A stretch of 64,000 nucleotides of DNA from Streptomyces sp. Root431. Its GTDB lineage: Bacteria > Actinomycetota > Actinomycetes > Streptomycetales > Streptomycetaceae. Below are positions 6,586 through 15,704 of this stretch, piece by piece (within the stretch, counting starts at the first letter, position 1; every line of letters begins with the position of its first letter). The DNA is taken from positions 186,001 to 250,000 of the forward strand of contig NZ_LMEI01000010.1 in the NCBI RefSeq assembly GCF_001426585.1. Direction: 5' to 3'. Below the pieces are notes generated by a model that worked only from the letters and a program-made list of their open reading frames with translations, searched no databases and had not been told where the DNA came from. Made by a program: the position numbers and the translations under genes.

Positions 6586-9435
6586 ATGGCAGCCCAGCGG
6601 ACACAGACGCTCGTCCTCATCGGCCACGGCATGGTCGGCCACCGGCTCCTGGAGGCGCTGGCCGAGCGCGGGGCGCTCGTCGACCCGGCCGACCCCGCGG
6701 GGCCCGGCTGGCGGGTGACCGTGCTCGCGGAGGAGGACGTGCCCGCCTACGACCGGGTCCATCTCTCCTCCGTCTTCACCGGCACCGACCCCGATCAACT
6801 GGGGCTCTCCACCCCAGAGTTCCTCGCCGGGAACGGCATCGACCTGCGGCTCGGCGACCCGGCCGAGCAGATCGACACGGCGGCCCGCACGGTCACCACG
6901 ACCTCCGGCGCGGTCGTCGCCTACGACGCGCTGGTCCTGGCCACCGGCTCGTACCCCTTCGTGCCGCCGATCCCCGGCGCCGACGCGCCCGGCTGCTTCA
7001 CGTACCGCACGCTCTACGACGTCGACGCGCTCACGACGTACAGCGAGGCCTTGTGCAGAGGGGCCACGAACAGCGAGGCCACGAACGGCGCGTCCGCCGC
7101 GTCCGCCGATGGCGAGGCCCGTACCGGCGTCGTCATCGGCGGCGGGCTCCTCGGCCTGGAGGCCGCCGGCGCGCTCCGCACTCTCGGACTCGCCACGCAC
7201 GTCGTCGAGTTCGCGCCCCGCCTGATGCCGCTCCAGGTCGACGACGGCGGCGCGGCGGCCCTGCGCTCCACCATCGAGTCGATGGGCGTGGCCGTGCACA
7301 CCGGCGTCGGCGCCGCCGAGGTTGAGACGGACGCCGACGGGCAGGTGTCCGGCCTCCGGCTGTCCAGCGGCGAGCGGCTCCCCGCCGACGTCGTCGTCTT
7401 CTCCGCCGGGGTCCGGCCGCGCGACCGGCTCGCCCGCGAGGCGGGGCTCGCGGTCGGCGACCGCGGGGGAGTGGCGGTGGACGAGCGCTGCCGGACGACC
7501 GACCCGTACGTGTACGCGATCGGGGAGTGCGCGCAGACCTCCGACGGGCGGGTGTACGGGCTCGTGGCGCCCGGCTACCAGATGGCGGAGGCGGTCGCCG
7601 ACCAGCTCGCGGGCGACGGGACGACCGTCTTCACGGGCGCCGACACCTCCACCAAGCTCAAGCTGCTCGGCGCGGACGTGGCCTCCTTCGGCGACCCCTT
7701 CGCGGGCGGCGGAGACGGCCCGGACGACGGCCAGGACGGCGGCCCGCAGGTCACCGAGATCGTGTTCTCGGACGGGCGCGAGGGCGTCTACAAGAAGCTG
7801 CTGCTCGGCCCCGAGGGGCAGCTCCTCGGCGGCATCCTGGTCGGCGACGCCGACGCGTACGGCTCGCTGAAGCCGCACGCGGGGCGGAAACTCCCCGCCC
7901 CGCCCGAGGCGTTCATCCTCCCCGCGACCGCCTCCGGGGCGGAGCTCCCCGGCGCGGACGCCCTCCCCGACGACGCCGTCGTCTGCTCCTGCCACAACGT
8001 GACCAAGGGCGCGGTGGCCGGGGCGATCGCCGAGCACGGACTGACCGACATCGGCGGGATCAAGCGCTGCACCAAGGCCGGCACGGGCTGCGGCGGCTGC
8101 GTGAACACCCTCCAGGCCGTCCTCGACGCGGCCGGGGTGGAGAAGCCGCGCGGCCTGTGCGAGCACTTCCCGACGCTCTCGCGCCCCGAGCTGTACGCGC
8201 TCGTCCGCGCCGAACACATCCGCTCCTACACCGAGTTGGCCGAGCGGTGCGGCTCCGGCGGCGCGGGCTGCACCGTCTGCAAGCCCGTCGTCGCCAACGT
8301 CCTCGGCACCCTCGCCCCCGAGCTGGGCCTGCGGCACGTCCTCGAAGGTGAGCAGGCCGCGCTCCAGGACTCCAACGACCTCTTCCTCGCCAACCTCCAG
8401 AAGGACGGCACCTATTCGGTCGTCCCGCGCGTCCCCGGCGGTGAGATCACCGCCGAACAGCTCATCGTCATCGGCGAGGTGGCCCGCGACCACGGCCTCT
8501 ACAGCAAGATCACCGGCGGCCAGCGGATCGACCTCTTCGGCGCGCGAAAGGAGGAACTACTCACGATCTGGCGGCGGTTGATCGCCGCCGGATTCGAGTC
8601 GGGGCAGGCGTACGGAAAGTCCCTGCGGACGGTCAAGTCCTGCGTCGGGTCCCGCTTCTGCCGCTTCGGGCAGGGCGACTCGGTCCAGCTCGCGATCGAC
8701 CTGGAGCTCCGCTACCGGGGCCTGCGCGCCCCGCACAAGATCAAGGGCGGGGTCTCGGGCTGTCTGCGCGAGTGCGCGGAGGCCCGCGGCAAGGACATCG
8801 GCGTCATCGCCACCGCCGGCGGCTGGAACCTCTACGTCTGCGGCAACGGCGGCACCGGCCCTCGCCACGCCGACCTGCTCGCCTCCGACCTGTCGGCCGC
8901 CGCACTGTTCGCTCTGATCGACCGCTTCCTCATGTACTACGTACGGACCGGCGAGCGCTTGGAGCGCACCTCGGCCTGGCTGGAGCGGCTGGACGGCGGC
9001 CTCGACCACCTCAAGGAGGTCCTGATCGAGGACTCGCTGGGGATCTGCGCGGAGCTCGAAGCGCAGATGGACCGGTACGTCGCCGCGTACCGCGACGAGT
9101 GGCAGGCGGTCCTCGACGACCCGGCGGCCCTGGCCCGCTTCGAGCCGCACGTCGCCGGGGTGGAGTTCCTGGAGCCGGGGCGCGGGCGCGCCGCCGTCCT
9201 CGAAGACGGCACGGAGGCGGCGCTCTTCCGGGACGGGGACGGCGAGGTGTACGCGGTGGGGAACCGGGACCCGTTCTCGGGCGCCGACGTCATCGCGGAC
9301 GGGATCATGGGCAGCCGCGACGGGGTGCCGGTCGTGGCCTCTCCGATGCACAAGCAGGAGTTCGACCTGCGGACCGGGGCGTGCCTCGACGACCCGAAGG
9401 TGTCCCTGCCGGTCCTGCGGGTGCCTACGGCCTGA
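6586..9435 (+). CDS. nirB: Assimilatory nitrite reductase, NirB fused to NirD
   Basis: The 949-residue protein reduces nitrite to ammonium with NAD(P)H. In order it has an FAD/NAD pyridine-nucleotide oxidoreductase domain (G-H-G-M-V-G near residue 11) and two BFD-like [2Fe-2S] segments (C-S-C-H-N-V-T-K and G-C-T-V-C-K). The siroheme/[4Fe-4S] domain follows, with ligands Cys686, Cys692, Cys726 and Cys730. From about residue 856 to the end there is a full NirD-type Rieske-fold domain with G-N-R-D-P-F-S and V-A-S-P-M-H-K-Q. NirD is normally a separate protein of about 110 residues, so this is a fusion. The ATG at 6586 has a GGAGA ribosome site; the longer frame to 6490 encodes only His/Pro repeat. 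narK follows. Confidence 0.95.
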   Translation: MAAQRTQTLVLIGHGMVGHRLLEALAERGALVDPADPAGPGWRVTVLAEEDVPAYDRVHLSSVFTGTDPDQLGLSTPEFLAGNGIDLRLGDPAEQIDTAARTVTTTSGAVVAYDALVLATGSYPFVPPIPGADAPGCFTYRTLYDVDALTTYSEALCRGATNSEATNGASAASADGEARTGVVIGGGLLGLEAAGALRTLGLATHVVEFAPRLMPLQVDDGGAAALRSTIESMGVAVHTGVGAAEVETDADGQVSGLRLSSGERLPADVVVFSAGVRPRDRLAREAGLAVGDRGGVAVDERCRTTDPYVYAIGECAQTSDGRVYGLVAPGYQMAEAVADQLAGDGTTVFTGADTSTKLKLLGADVASFGDPFAGGGDGPDDGQDGGPQVTEIVFSDGREGVYKKLLLGPEGQLLGGILVGDADAYGSLKPHAGRKLPAPPEAFILPATASGAELPGADALPDDAVVCSCHNVTKGAVAGAIAEHGLTDIGGIKRCTKAGTGCGGCVNTLQAVLDAAGVEKPRGLCEHFPTLSRPELYALVRAEHIRSYTELAERCGSGGAGCTVCKPVVANVLGTLAPELGLRHVLEGEQAALQDSNDLFLANLQKDGTYSVVPRVPGGEITAEQLIVIGEVARDHGLYSKITGGQRIDLFGARKEELLTIWRRLIAAGFESGQAYGKSLRTVKSCVGSRFCRFGQGDSVQLAIDLELRYRGLRAPHKIKGGVSGCLRECAEARGKDIGVIATAGGWNLYVCGNGGTGPRHADLLASDLSAAALFALIDRFLMYYVRTGERLERTSAWLERLDGGLDHLKEVLIEDSLGICAELEAQMDRYVAAYRDEWQAVLDDPAALARFEPHVAGVEFLEPGRGRAAVLEDGTEAALFRDGDGEVYAVGNRDPFSGADVIADGIMGSRDGVPVVASPMHKQEFDLRTGACLDDPKVSLPVLRVPTA

Positions 9436-9570
9436 CCGGGGTTGCCCCCGCCCGTCCTGCGGGTGCCTACGGCCTGACCGGGGCTGCCCCCGCCCGTCCT
9501 GCCGGTGCCTACGGCCTGACGAGGAGGGTTCCCTGCCCGTCCTGCCGGTGCCTACGGCCTGACCGGGAGG
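9412..9570. repeat. 42-bp tandem repeat spanning the nirBD stop codon
   Basis: Four copies of a unit containing GTCCTGCGGGTGCCTACGG start at 9412, 9454, 9496 and 9539 (periods 42, 42, 43). The first copy is the last codons and stop of nirBD. Because 42 is a multiple of three, copies 2 and 3 repeat the same C-terminal codons and TGA in frame. The third and fourth copies share a G-to-C change. There is no gene in the rest of 9436-9690. Confidence 0.92.
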
Positions 9571-9690
9571 GGACCTACGCCCGCCCGTCCGGCGACCATC
9601 GGCTCTGACTTCCCCCTCATGCCCGGGCGCAGCCTGGAGGAGCAAGGAAAGTCTGCGAAAGCCGAGAAGGCGAAAAGGCAGGGAAGCGCC

Positions 9691-11124
9691 ATGAGTTCCG
9701 TAGTCCAGTCCCAGGACCAGGGCAGCAGAAGGACGGGCGGGCCTGCTCCGTCGTACGACACGGAGCAGTACCGCCCCGGGAAGCCGATCACCGACTGGGA
9801 GCCCGAGAACGAGCTCTTCTGGAAGTCCATCGGCAAGAAGGTCGCGACCCGCAACCTCTGGATCGCGGTCCCGGCGCTGCTCGTGGCCTTCGTCGTGTGG
9901 CAGGTCTGGTCGGTCACCGCGACCAACCTCAAGGACGTCGGCTTCGGCTTCTCCACCTCACAGCTGTTCTGGCTGACGGCCATCCCCGGCCTGACCGGCG
10001 GCACGGCCCGGATCTTCTACACCTTCCTCGGTCCGATGGTCGGCCAGCGCCGCTTCACCGCGCTGTCGACGGTCGTCCTGATCGTGCCGCTGATCTGGCT
10101 CGGCATCGCCATCCAGGACCCGACGACCCCGTACGCCGTGATGGTCGCCATCGCCGCGCTCTGCGGCATCGGCGGCGCGAACTTCGCCTCCTCCCTCGCC
10201 AACATCGGCTTCTTCTTCCCCAAGGCGAGGAAGGGCAGCGCGACCGGCATCAACGGCGGTCTCGGCAACCTCGGCGTCTCCGTCGTCCAGCTCCTCACCC
10301 CGATCGTCATCACCTGGTCGACCATCGCGATCGGCTCCGCCCAGCACAAGGCCGACGGCACCCCCGTCTACCTGCAGAACGCCGCGTTCCTCTGGGTCCC
10401 GATCCTGCTGATCCTGGCCGCCGTGGCCTGGTTCGGGCAGAACGACCTCAAGGTGGCCTCGACCCCCTTCAGCCAGCAGAAGATCATCTTCAAGCGCAAG
10501 CACAACTGGCTGATGACCTGGCTGTACGTCGGCACCTTCGGCTCCTTCATCGGCTTCGCCGCCGCCCTGCCGATGCTGATCAAGACCACGTTCCCGGACT
10601 ACTCCGTCGCCACCTACGCCTGGATGGGCCCGGCCGTCGGCGCCCTCGCCCGCTGGGGCGGCGGCTGGATCGCCGACAAGTGGGGCGGCGCGCGGGTCAC
10701 GATCCTGTCCTTCGTGGGCATGGCCGTCTCCATCATCGGCGTGATCGAATTCCTGCCCTCGGGCAGTGACGGCGGCTCCTTCTACGGCTTCTTCTTCTGC
10801 TTCCTCGCCGCGTTCTTCTTCTCCGGAATCGGCAACGGCTCGACCTTCCGGCAGATCCCGGTCATCTTCCGCGGCACCCACCTCAAGGGCCTGGAGGAAG
10901 GCACCCCGGAATACACCAAGGCGCTGAAGCAGGCGGAGATGGAGTCCGGCGCCGTCACCGGCTTCACCTCGGCCATCGCCGCCTACGGCTTCTTCTTCAT
11001 CCCGGCCCTCTTCGGCTCGGTGGCCGTGACCAGCGCGATGTGGGGATTCGTCGCCTTCTACGCCAGCTGCACGGTCGTGACCTGGTGGTTCTACGCCCGC
11101 AAGAGCGCGGAGGCACCCAGCTGA
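9691..11124 (+). CDS. narK: Nitrate/nitrite MFS transporter, NarK type
   Basis: This 477-residue protein has about twelve membrane helices. The conserved NarK nitrate-signature segments are present: G-G-A-N-F-A-S-S-L-A-N-I-G-F-F-F-P in the first half, and the glycine-rich F-F-F-S-G-I-G-N-G-S-T-F-R-Q in the second. An arginine in the first half (T-A-R-I-F-Y) fits the substrate-binding Arg of the family. ATG at 9691 follows GGGAAG with good spacing; a longer frame from 9619 has a poor ribosome site. It would import nitrate or exchange nitrate for nitrite, feeding NirBD upstream. A strong hairpin terminator follows. Confidence 0.94.
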   Translation: MSSVVQSQDQGSRRTGGPAPSYDTEQYRPGKPITDWEPENELFWKSIGKKVATRNLWIAVPALLVAFVVWQVWSVTATNLKDVGFGFSTSQLFWLTAIPGLTGGTARIFYTFLGPMVGQRRFTALSTVVLIVPLIWLGIAIQDPTTPYAVMVAIAALCGIGGANFASSLANIGFFFPKARKGSATGINGGLGNLGVSVVQLLTPIVITWSTIAIGSAQHKADGTPVYLQNAAFLWVPILLILAAVAWFGQNDLKVASTPFSQQKIIFKRKHNWLMTWLYVGTFGSFIGFAAALPMLIKTTFPDYSVATYAWMGPAVGALARWGGGWIADKWGGARVTILSFVGMAVSIIGVIEFLPSGSDGGSFYGFFFCFLAAFFFSGIGNGSTFRQIPVIFRGTHLKGLEEGTPEYTKALKQAEMESGAVTGFTSAIAAYGFFFIPALFGSVAVTSAMWGFVAFYASCTVVTWWFYARKSAEAPS

Positions 11125-11145
11125 GCCCCTGGTTTTCCCTCAGGA

Positions 11146-11171
11146 GAAGGCCCCGCCACGGCGGGGCCTTC
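11146..11171 (+). terminator. Rho-independent-type hairpin after narK
   Basis: The left arm GAAGGCCCCGC pairs perfectly with GCGGGGCCTTC across a four-base CACG loop. The stem is 11 bp and very GC-rich. There is no long T tract, as is usual in Streptomyces. It separates the nir/nar genes from pflB. Confidence 0.85.
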
Positions 11172-11186
11172 CGGCGTATCCGGAAC

Positions 11187-11220
11187 AGGACCAAAGCCCG
11201 TCGACCGGTGACCAATGCCG
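11187..11220. promoter_or_regulatory. Two GACCAA-type repeats upstream of pflB
   Basis: GACCAAAGCC at 11189 and GACCAATGCC at 11210 are direct repeats 21 bp apart, which is two helical turns. The first, read on the minus strand as CGGGCTTTGGTCCT, partly resembles the DosR core found before nirBD. The arrangement is what a response-regulator pair would need. The match is weak and the functional claim is an inference. Confidence 0.3.
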
Positions 11221-11300
11221 ACCGAAATGATCGATCAGAAGGAGTGGAATGGAGGTAAGCAACGACGCGATCGAATGAATCGAAGAGGGCGGTGCGGGCA

Positions 11301-13589
11301 GTGACTGCAACTCCTGCTGAGGCAATGGTGACCGATGGGGCCTGGAAGGGCTTCAAGGGCGGGCTCTGGCGCGACGCCGTCGACGTCCGCGACTTCATCC
11401 AGCAGAACTACACGCCGTACGAGGGCGACGACTCCTTCCTCGCCGGCCCCACCGAGCGGACCACCGCCGTGTGGAAGGTCATCACGGACAAGTTCCCGGA
11501 GGAGCGCGCCAAGGGCGTCCACGACGTCTCGTACGACATCCCCTCCACCATCACCGCCCACGCCCCCGGCTACATCGACCGCGACAAGGACCTGATCGTC
11601 GGCCTGCAGACCGACGCTCCGCTGAAGCGCGCGATCATGCCGTACGGCGGCTGGCGCATGGTCGCCGGCGCCCTGGAGACCTACGGCTACCCGGTCTCCG
11701 AGGAGCTCGAGAAGGTCTTCACCGAGTACCGCAAGACCCACAACGCCGGCGTCTTCGACGCGTACACCCCCGAGATCCGCGCCGCCCGCAAGGCCGGCAT
11801 CGTCACCGGCCTCCCCGACGCCTACGGCCGCGGCCGCATCATCGGCGACTACCGCCGCGTCGCGCTCTACGGCGTCGACCGGCTGATCGCGGTGAAGAAG
11901 GAGGAGAAGGAGGAGCTCAACGCCCTCCCCGCCGGAAACCGTTCGCTCGAGGAGACCATCCGCCTCCGCGAGGAGCTCTCCGAGCAGATCCGCGCCCTCG
12001 GTGAACTCAAGGCGATGGCCGCCTCCTACGGTCACGACATCTCCGGCCCCGCCGGCACGGGCCGCGAGGCGATCCAGTGGCTGTACTTCGCCTACCTCGC
12101 CGCCGTGAAGGAGCAGAACGGCGCGGCGATGTCCCTCGGCCGGACGTCCACCTTCCTCGACGTCTACCTCCAGCGCGACATCGAGGCCGGTCTCCTCACC
12201 GAGGAGCAGGCCCAGGAGCTCGTCGACGACTTCGTCATCAAGCTCCGCATCGTCCGCTTCCTGCGCACCCCCGAGTACGACGAGCTGTTCTCCGGCGACC
12301 CCACCTGGGTCACCGAGTCCATCGCCGGCATGGGCGAGGACGGCCGCCCGCTCGTCACGAAGACCTCCTTCCGCTACCTCCAGACGCTCTACAACCTCGG
12401 CCCGGCCCCCGAGCCGAACATGACCGTCTTCTGGTCGCCGCAGCTCCCGCAGGGCTTCAAGGAGTTCTGCGCGCGGGTCTCCATCGACACGTCCTCCGTC
12501 CAGTACGAGTCGGACGAGCTGATGCGCCCCCGCTTCGGCGACGACACGGCCATCGCCTGCTGCGTCTCCGCGATGCCCGTCGGCAAGCAGATGCAGTTCT
12601 TCGGCGCCCGCGTGAACCTCGCCAAGACCCTCCTCTACGCGATCAACGGCGGCCGCGACGAGAAGTCCGGCGCCCAGGTCGGCCCGGAGAGCGGCCCGCT
12701 GCGTTCAATGGAGACGGGGGCGGCCGAGGTCCTCGACTACGACGAGGTCATGGCCAAGTTCGACGAGCAGATGGAGTGGCTCGCGAGCATCTACGTCCAC
12801 GCCCTGAACGTCATCCACTACATGCACGACCGGTACGCCTACGAGCGCATCGAGATGGCGCTCCACGACCGCGACGTGCGCCGCACCATGGCCTGCGGCA
12901 TCGCCGGCCTCTCCGTCGCCGCCGACTCCCTCGCCGCCGTCAAGTACGCCAAGGTCACCCCCGTCCGGGACGAGACCGGACTAGCCACCGACTACGTCAT
13001 CGACGGCGACTACCCGGCGTACGGCAACAACGACGAGCGCGTCGACGAGATCGCGGTCCGGCTGGTCGAGGAGTTCATGCGGAAGGTCCGCAAGCACCCC
13101 ACGTACCGCGGTGCCGAGCACACCCAGTCCGTCCTGACCATCACCTCCAACGTCGTCTACGGCAAGAAGACCGGCAACACCCCCGACGGGCGCCGTGCCG
13201 GCGAGCCCTTCTCCCCGGGCGCCAACCCGATGAACGGCCGCGACACCCACGGCTACGTCGCCTCGGCCCTCTCGGTCGCCAAGCTCCCCTACGAGGACGC
13301 CGAGGACGGCATCTCGCTCACCAACACCGTCACCCCCGACGGCCTGGGCCGCACCCCCGAGGAGCGGATCAAGAACCTCGCGGGCGTCCTCGACGGCTAC
13401 ATGGCCAGCGACGGCTTCCACATGAACGTCAACGTCCTCAACCGCGACGTGCTGATGGACGCCATGGAGCACCCGGAGAACTACCCGCAGCTGACCATCC
13501 GGGTCTCCGGATACGCGGTCAACTTCGTCCGGCTCACCCGCGAGCAGCAGCTCGACGTCCTGAACCGCACCTTCCACGGCTCGCTGTAG
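11301..13589 (+). CDS. pflB: Pyruvate formate-lyase (formate C-acetyltransferase)
   Basis: This glycyl-radical enzyme turns pyruvate plus CoA into acetyl-CoA and formate. With the GTG at 11301 it is 762 residues, close to the 760 of the E. coli enzyme; GTG 11292 and ATG 11325 are alternatives. The adjacent catalytic cysteines are Cys420-Cys421 in A-I-A-C-C-V-S, followed by V-G-K-Q-M-Q-F-F-G-A-R. The radical glycine is Gly737 in R-V-S-G-Y-A-V. All diagnostic residues are therefore intact. It is preceded by a terminator, so it has its own promoter, and is followed 80 bp later by its activase. PFL is oxygen-labile and unexpected in a filamentous aerobe. Confidence 0.96.
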   Translation: MTATPAEAMVTDGAWKGFKGGLWRDAVDVRDFIQQNYTPYEGDDSFLAGPTERTTAVWKVITDKFPEERAKGVHDVSYDIPSTITAHAPGYIDRDKDLIVGLQTDAPLKRAIMPYGGWRMVAGALETYGYPVSEELEKVFTEYRKTHNAGVFDAYTPEIRAARKAGIVTGLPDAYGRGRIIGDYRRVALYGVDRLIAVKKEEKEELNALPAGNRSLEETIRLREELSEQIRALGELKAMAASYGHDISGPAGTGREAIQWLYFAYLAAVKEQNGAAMSLGRTSTFLDVYLQRDIEAGLLTEEQAQELVDDFVIKLRIVRFLRTPEYDELFSGDPTWVTESIAGMGEDGRPLVTKTSFRYLQTLYNLGPAPEPNMTVFWSPQLPQGFKEFCARVSIDTSSVQYESDELMRPRFGDDTAIACCVSAMPVGKQMQFFGARVNLAKTLLYAINGGRDEKSGAQVGPESGPLRSMETGAAEVLDYDEVMAKFDEQMEWLASIYVHALNVIHYMHDRYAYERIEMALHDRDVRRTMACGIAGLSVAADSLAAVKYAKVTPVRDETGLATDYVIDGDYPAYGNNDERVDEIAVRLVEEFMRKVRKHPTYRGAEHTQSVLTITSNVVYGKKTGNTPDGRRAGEPFSPGANPMNGRDTHGYVASALSVAKLPYEDAEDGISLTNTVTPDGLGRTPEERIKNLAGVLDGYMASDGFHMNVNVLNRDVLMDAMEHPENYPQLTIRVSGYAVNFVRLTREQQLDVLNRTFHGSL

Positions 13590-13669
13590 CCCCCTCACCG
13601 CTCCCGGGGTCGGTGGCCCTCACCGCCGGCCCCGGGACGCACCCGACACCCTCCGCAGGAGGCCCTGCC

Positions 13670-14491
13670 ATGACCAGCCTCGCCATCGGACCCGCCACCC
13701 CTGTCACGCCCGCCACGCCGGCCGCCCCCGTCACTCCGGCCGCCGCGGCGACCCAGCGGCCCTCCGAGGGCTCGGTCCACTCCTGGGACCTGTCCACCGG
13801 TGTCGACGGACCGGGCACCCGCTTCGTCACCTTCCTCTCCGGCTGCCCCCTCACCTGTCTCTACTGCCACAACCCCGACACCTGGAAGATGCGCAACGGC
13901 AAGCGCACCTCCGCCGACGACGTGATCGCCGAGGCGGGCAAGTACGTCCGCTTCATCGCCGCCTCCGGCGGCGGGGCCACCATCTCCGGCGGGGAGCCCC
14001 TCCTCCAGCCCGTCTTCACCGGCGAGCTCCTGCACCGGATGAAGCACGAGCTCGGCCTCCACACGGCCCTCGACACCTCGGGCTTCCTCGGCGTCCGCGC
14101 CACCGACGCCCTGCTGCGCGACACCGACCTGGTCCTGCTCGACATCAAGTCCTGGGACCCGGACACGTACAAGAAGGTCACCGGGCGGCCGCTGCGGCCG
14201 ACCCTGGACTTCGCCCGCCGCCTCGCCGACCTCGGCCAGGAGGTCCACGTCCGCTTCGTGCTCGTCCCGGGGCTCACCGACGCCCCCGCCAACATCGAGG
14301 GAGTCGCCGCCTTCGCCGCCGGCCTGGGCAACGTCTCCCGCGTGGACGTCCTCCCCTTCCACAAGCTCGGCGAAGCGAAGTGGCAAGCACTCGCCATGCC
14401 GTTCACCCTGCACGACACCCCGTCCGCGACGCCCGAGCAAGTCGCCGGGGCCCGCGAGGTCTTCCTCGCCCACGGCCTGCACGCTGTCTGA
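13670..14491 (+). CDS. pflA: Pyruvate formate-lyase-activating enzyme (radical SAM)
   Basis: The 273-residue protein generates the glycyl radical on PFL by radical SAM chemistry. The cluster motif is Cys59-x3-Cys63-x2-Cys66 inside G-C-P-L-T-C-L-Y-C-H-N-P. The S-G-G-E-P-L SAM-binding motif and the D-x-K-S-W-D-P-D-T-Y-K segment follow. An Ala/Pro/Thr-rich N-terminal tail of about 30 residues precedes the domain and is not usual in E. coli PflA. ATG at 13670 has a textbook AGGAGG ribosome site. It directly follows pflB. Confidence 0.95.
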   Translation: MTSLAIGPATPVTPATPAAPVTPAAAATQRPSEGSVHSWDLSTGVDGPGTRFVTFLSGCPLTCLYCHNPDTWKMRNGKRTSADDVIAEAGKYVRFIAASGGGATISGGEPLLQPVFTGELLHRMKHELGLHTALDTSGFLGVRATDALLRDTDLVLLDIKSWDPDTYKKVTGRPLRPTLDFARRLADLGQEVHVRFVLVPGLTDAPANIEGVAAFAAGLGNVSRVDVLPFHKLGEAKWQALAMPFTLHDTPSATPEQVAGAREVFLAHGLHAV

Positions 14492-14558
14492 GCGACGCGC
14501 TCACCCCGCCACCCCGTAAAACAGGACGAAACGGTACGTACGCCCTTACCGTGGCCGC

Positions 14559-15704
14559 GTGACCGAGCCACCGCAGACAGCCGAGCCGACCCCCGCCCCC
14601 GGCGACCCGGCAGCAGGAGCCCCCGCCCCCGGCACCGCCGCGCCAGGCGACCCCGCAGCCGCCGGACACGCGCCACAGACCCCCGCCGCCGTGCGCCGCC
14701 GCGCATCCCTCGCGGGCACCGTCGTCTCCGTGCTCCTGATCCTCGCGATCGTCCTCGGCAGCCGTCTGCTCCGCGACTTCGACTCGGCCCTCCTGCCGTA
14801 CGCCGTCGCCACGGTCTTCCTCGCCTTCGGTGTCGCCTACCGGTACACCGTCTGGATCTCCGCCCCCGGCGCCCGCCGCCTCTTCCGCAAGGGCTGGGGC
14901 TCCTTCTTCTCCGCCGCGAACTTCCGCAAGGCCCCCACCGCCCTGCCGAAGATGATCGCCACCTACCTCGGCTTCCAGAAGTTCCTCGGCGCCCGCTCCC
15001 ACGCCCGCTGGGCCGCCCACCAGCTCATCTTCTGGGGCTGCCTGCTGGCCGCCGCGATCACCTTCCCCCTCACCTGGGGCTGGTTCACCTTCACCTCCTC
15101 CACCGGCGCGGGCCCCGGCTACGAGATGCGGATCTGGGGCTTCAAGGTCATCGGCTTCGACGCCCTCAGCGTCCTCGGCTGGCTCATGTTCCACGGCCTC
15201 GACATCGCCGCCGTCCTGGTCATCCCCGGCGCCGGCTACTTCCTCTGGCGCCGCATGAAGGACCGCGGCGCCATCACCGGCCAGCGCTTCGCCTACGACC
15301 TGGTGCCGCTGCTCGCCCTCATCGTCATCTCCGTGACCGGGCTGCTGCTCACCTTCTCGTCGATCTTCCTGCACGGCGGAGGCTACGAGTTCCTCGCCAT
15401 CCTCCACATGGTGTCGGTCGTCTTCACCCTCATCTACATCCCCTTCGGGAAGTTCTTCCACATCGTCCAACGGCCCGCCGCCGTCGGCATGCAGCTGTTC
15501 AAATACACCTCCCGCGGCAAGGACGAGTCCGTCCTCGCCTGCCGCCGCTGCGAGGAACCCATCGACACCACCCCCTACGTCGAGAACCTCCAGGGCACCA
15601 TGCGCGACCTCGACCTGGGCGAATGGGCCGAGTACTGCCCCCGCTGCAAGCGCGTCCTCCGCGGAAACGCCTACCTCGACCACGTCAAGAAGGGCTTCAA
15701 GTGA
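14559..15704 (+). CDS. NarI-like b-type cytochrome/quinol-oxidising membrane protein with C-terminal CxxC pair
   Basis: The 381-residue protein has a Pro/Ala-rich cytosolic tail (1-45), then about six membrane helices. Histidines inside helices (H-Q-L-I-F-W-G, M-F-H-G-L-D, and I-L-H-M-V-S ... F-F-H-I-V-Q) could ligate b haem, as in NarI and related quinol dehydrogenases. The C-terminal soluble part carries C-R-R-C and Y-C-P-R-C, a four-cysteine site for zinc or iron that NarI lacks. The next gene overlaps its stop by 4 bp, so they are translationally coupled. I infer that it passes quinol electrons to the molybdenum enzyme. The family name is uncertain and similar proteins are sometimes misnamed MFS transporters. 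Confidence 0.7.
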   Translation: MTEPPQTAEPTPAPGDPAAGAPAPGTAAPGDPAAAGHAPQTPAAVRRRASLAGTVVSVLLILAIVLGSRLLRDFDSALLPYAVATVFLAFGVAYRYTVWISAPGARRLFRKGWGSFFSAANFRKAPTALPKMIATYLGFQKFLGARSHARWAAHQLIFWGCLLAAAITFPLTWGWFTFTSSTGAGPGYEMRIWGFKVIGFDALSVLGWLMFHGLDIAAVLVIPGAGYFLWRRMKDRGAITGQRFAYDLVPLLALIVISVTGLLLTFSSIFLHGGGYEFLAILHMVSVVFTLIYIPFGKFFHIVQRPAAVGMQLFKYTSRGKDESVLACRRCEEPIDTTPYVENLQGTMRDLDLGEWAEYCPRCKRVLRGNAYLDHVKKGFK

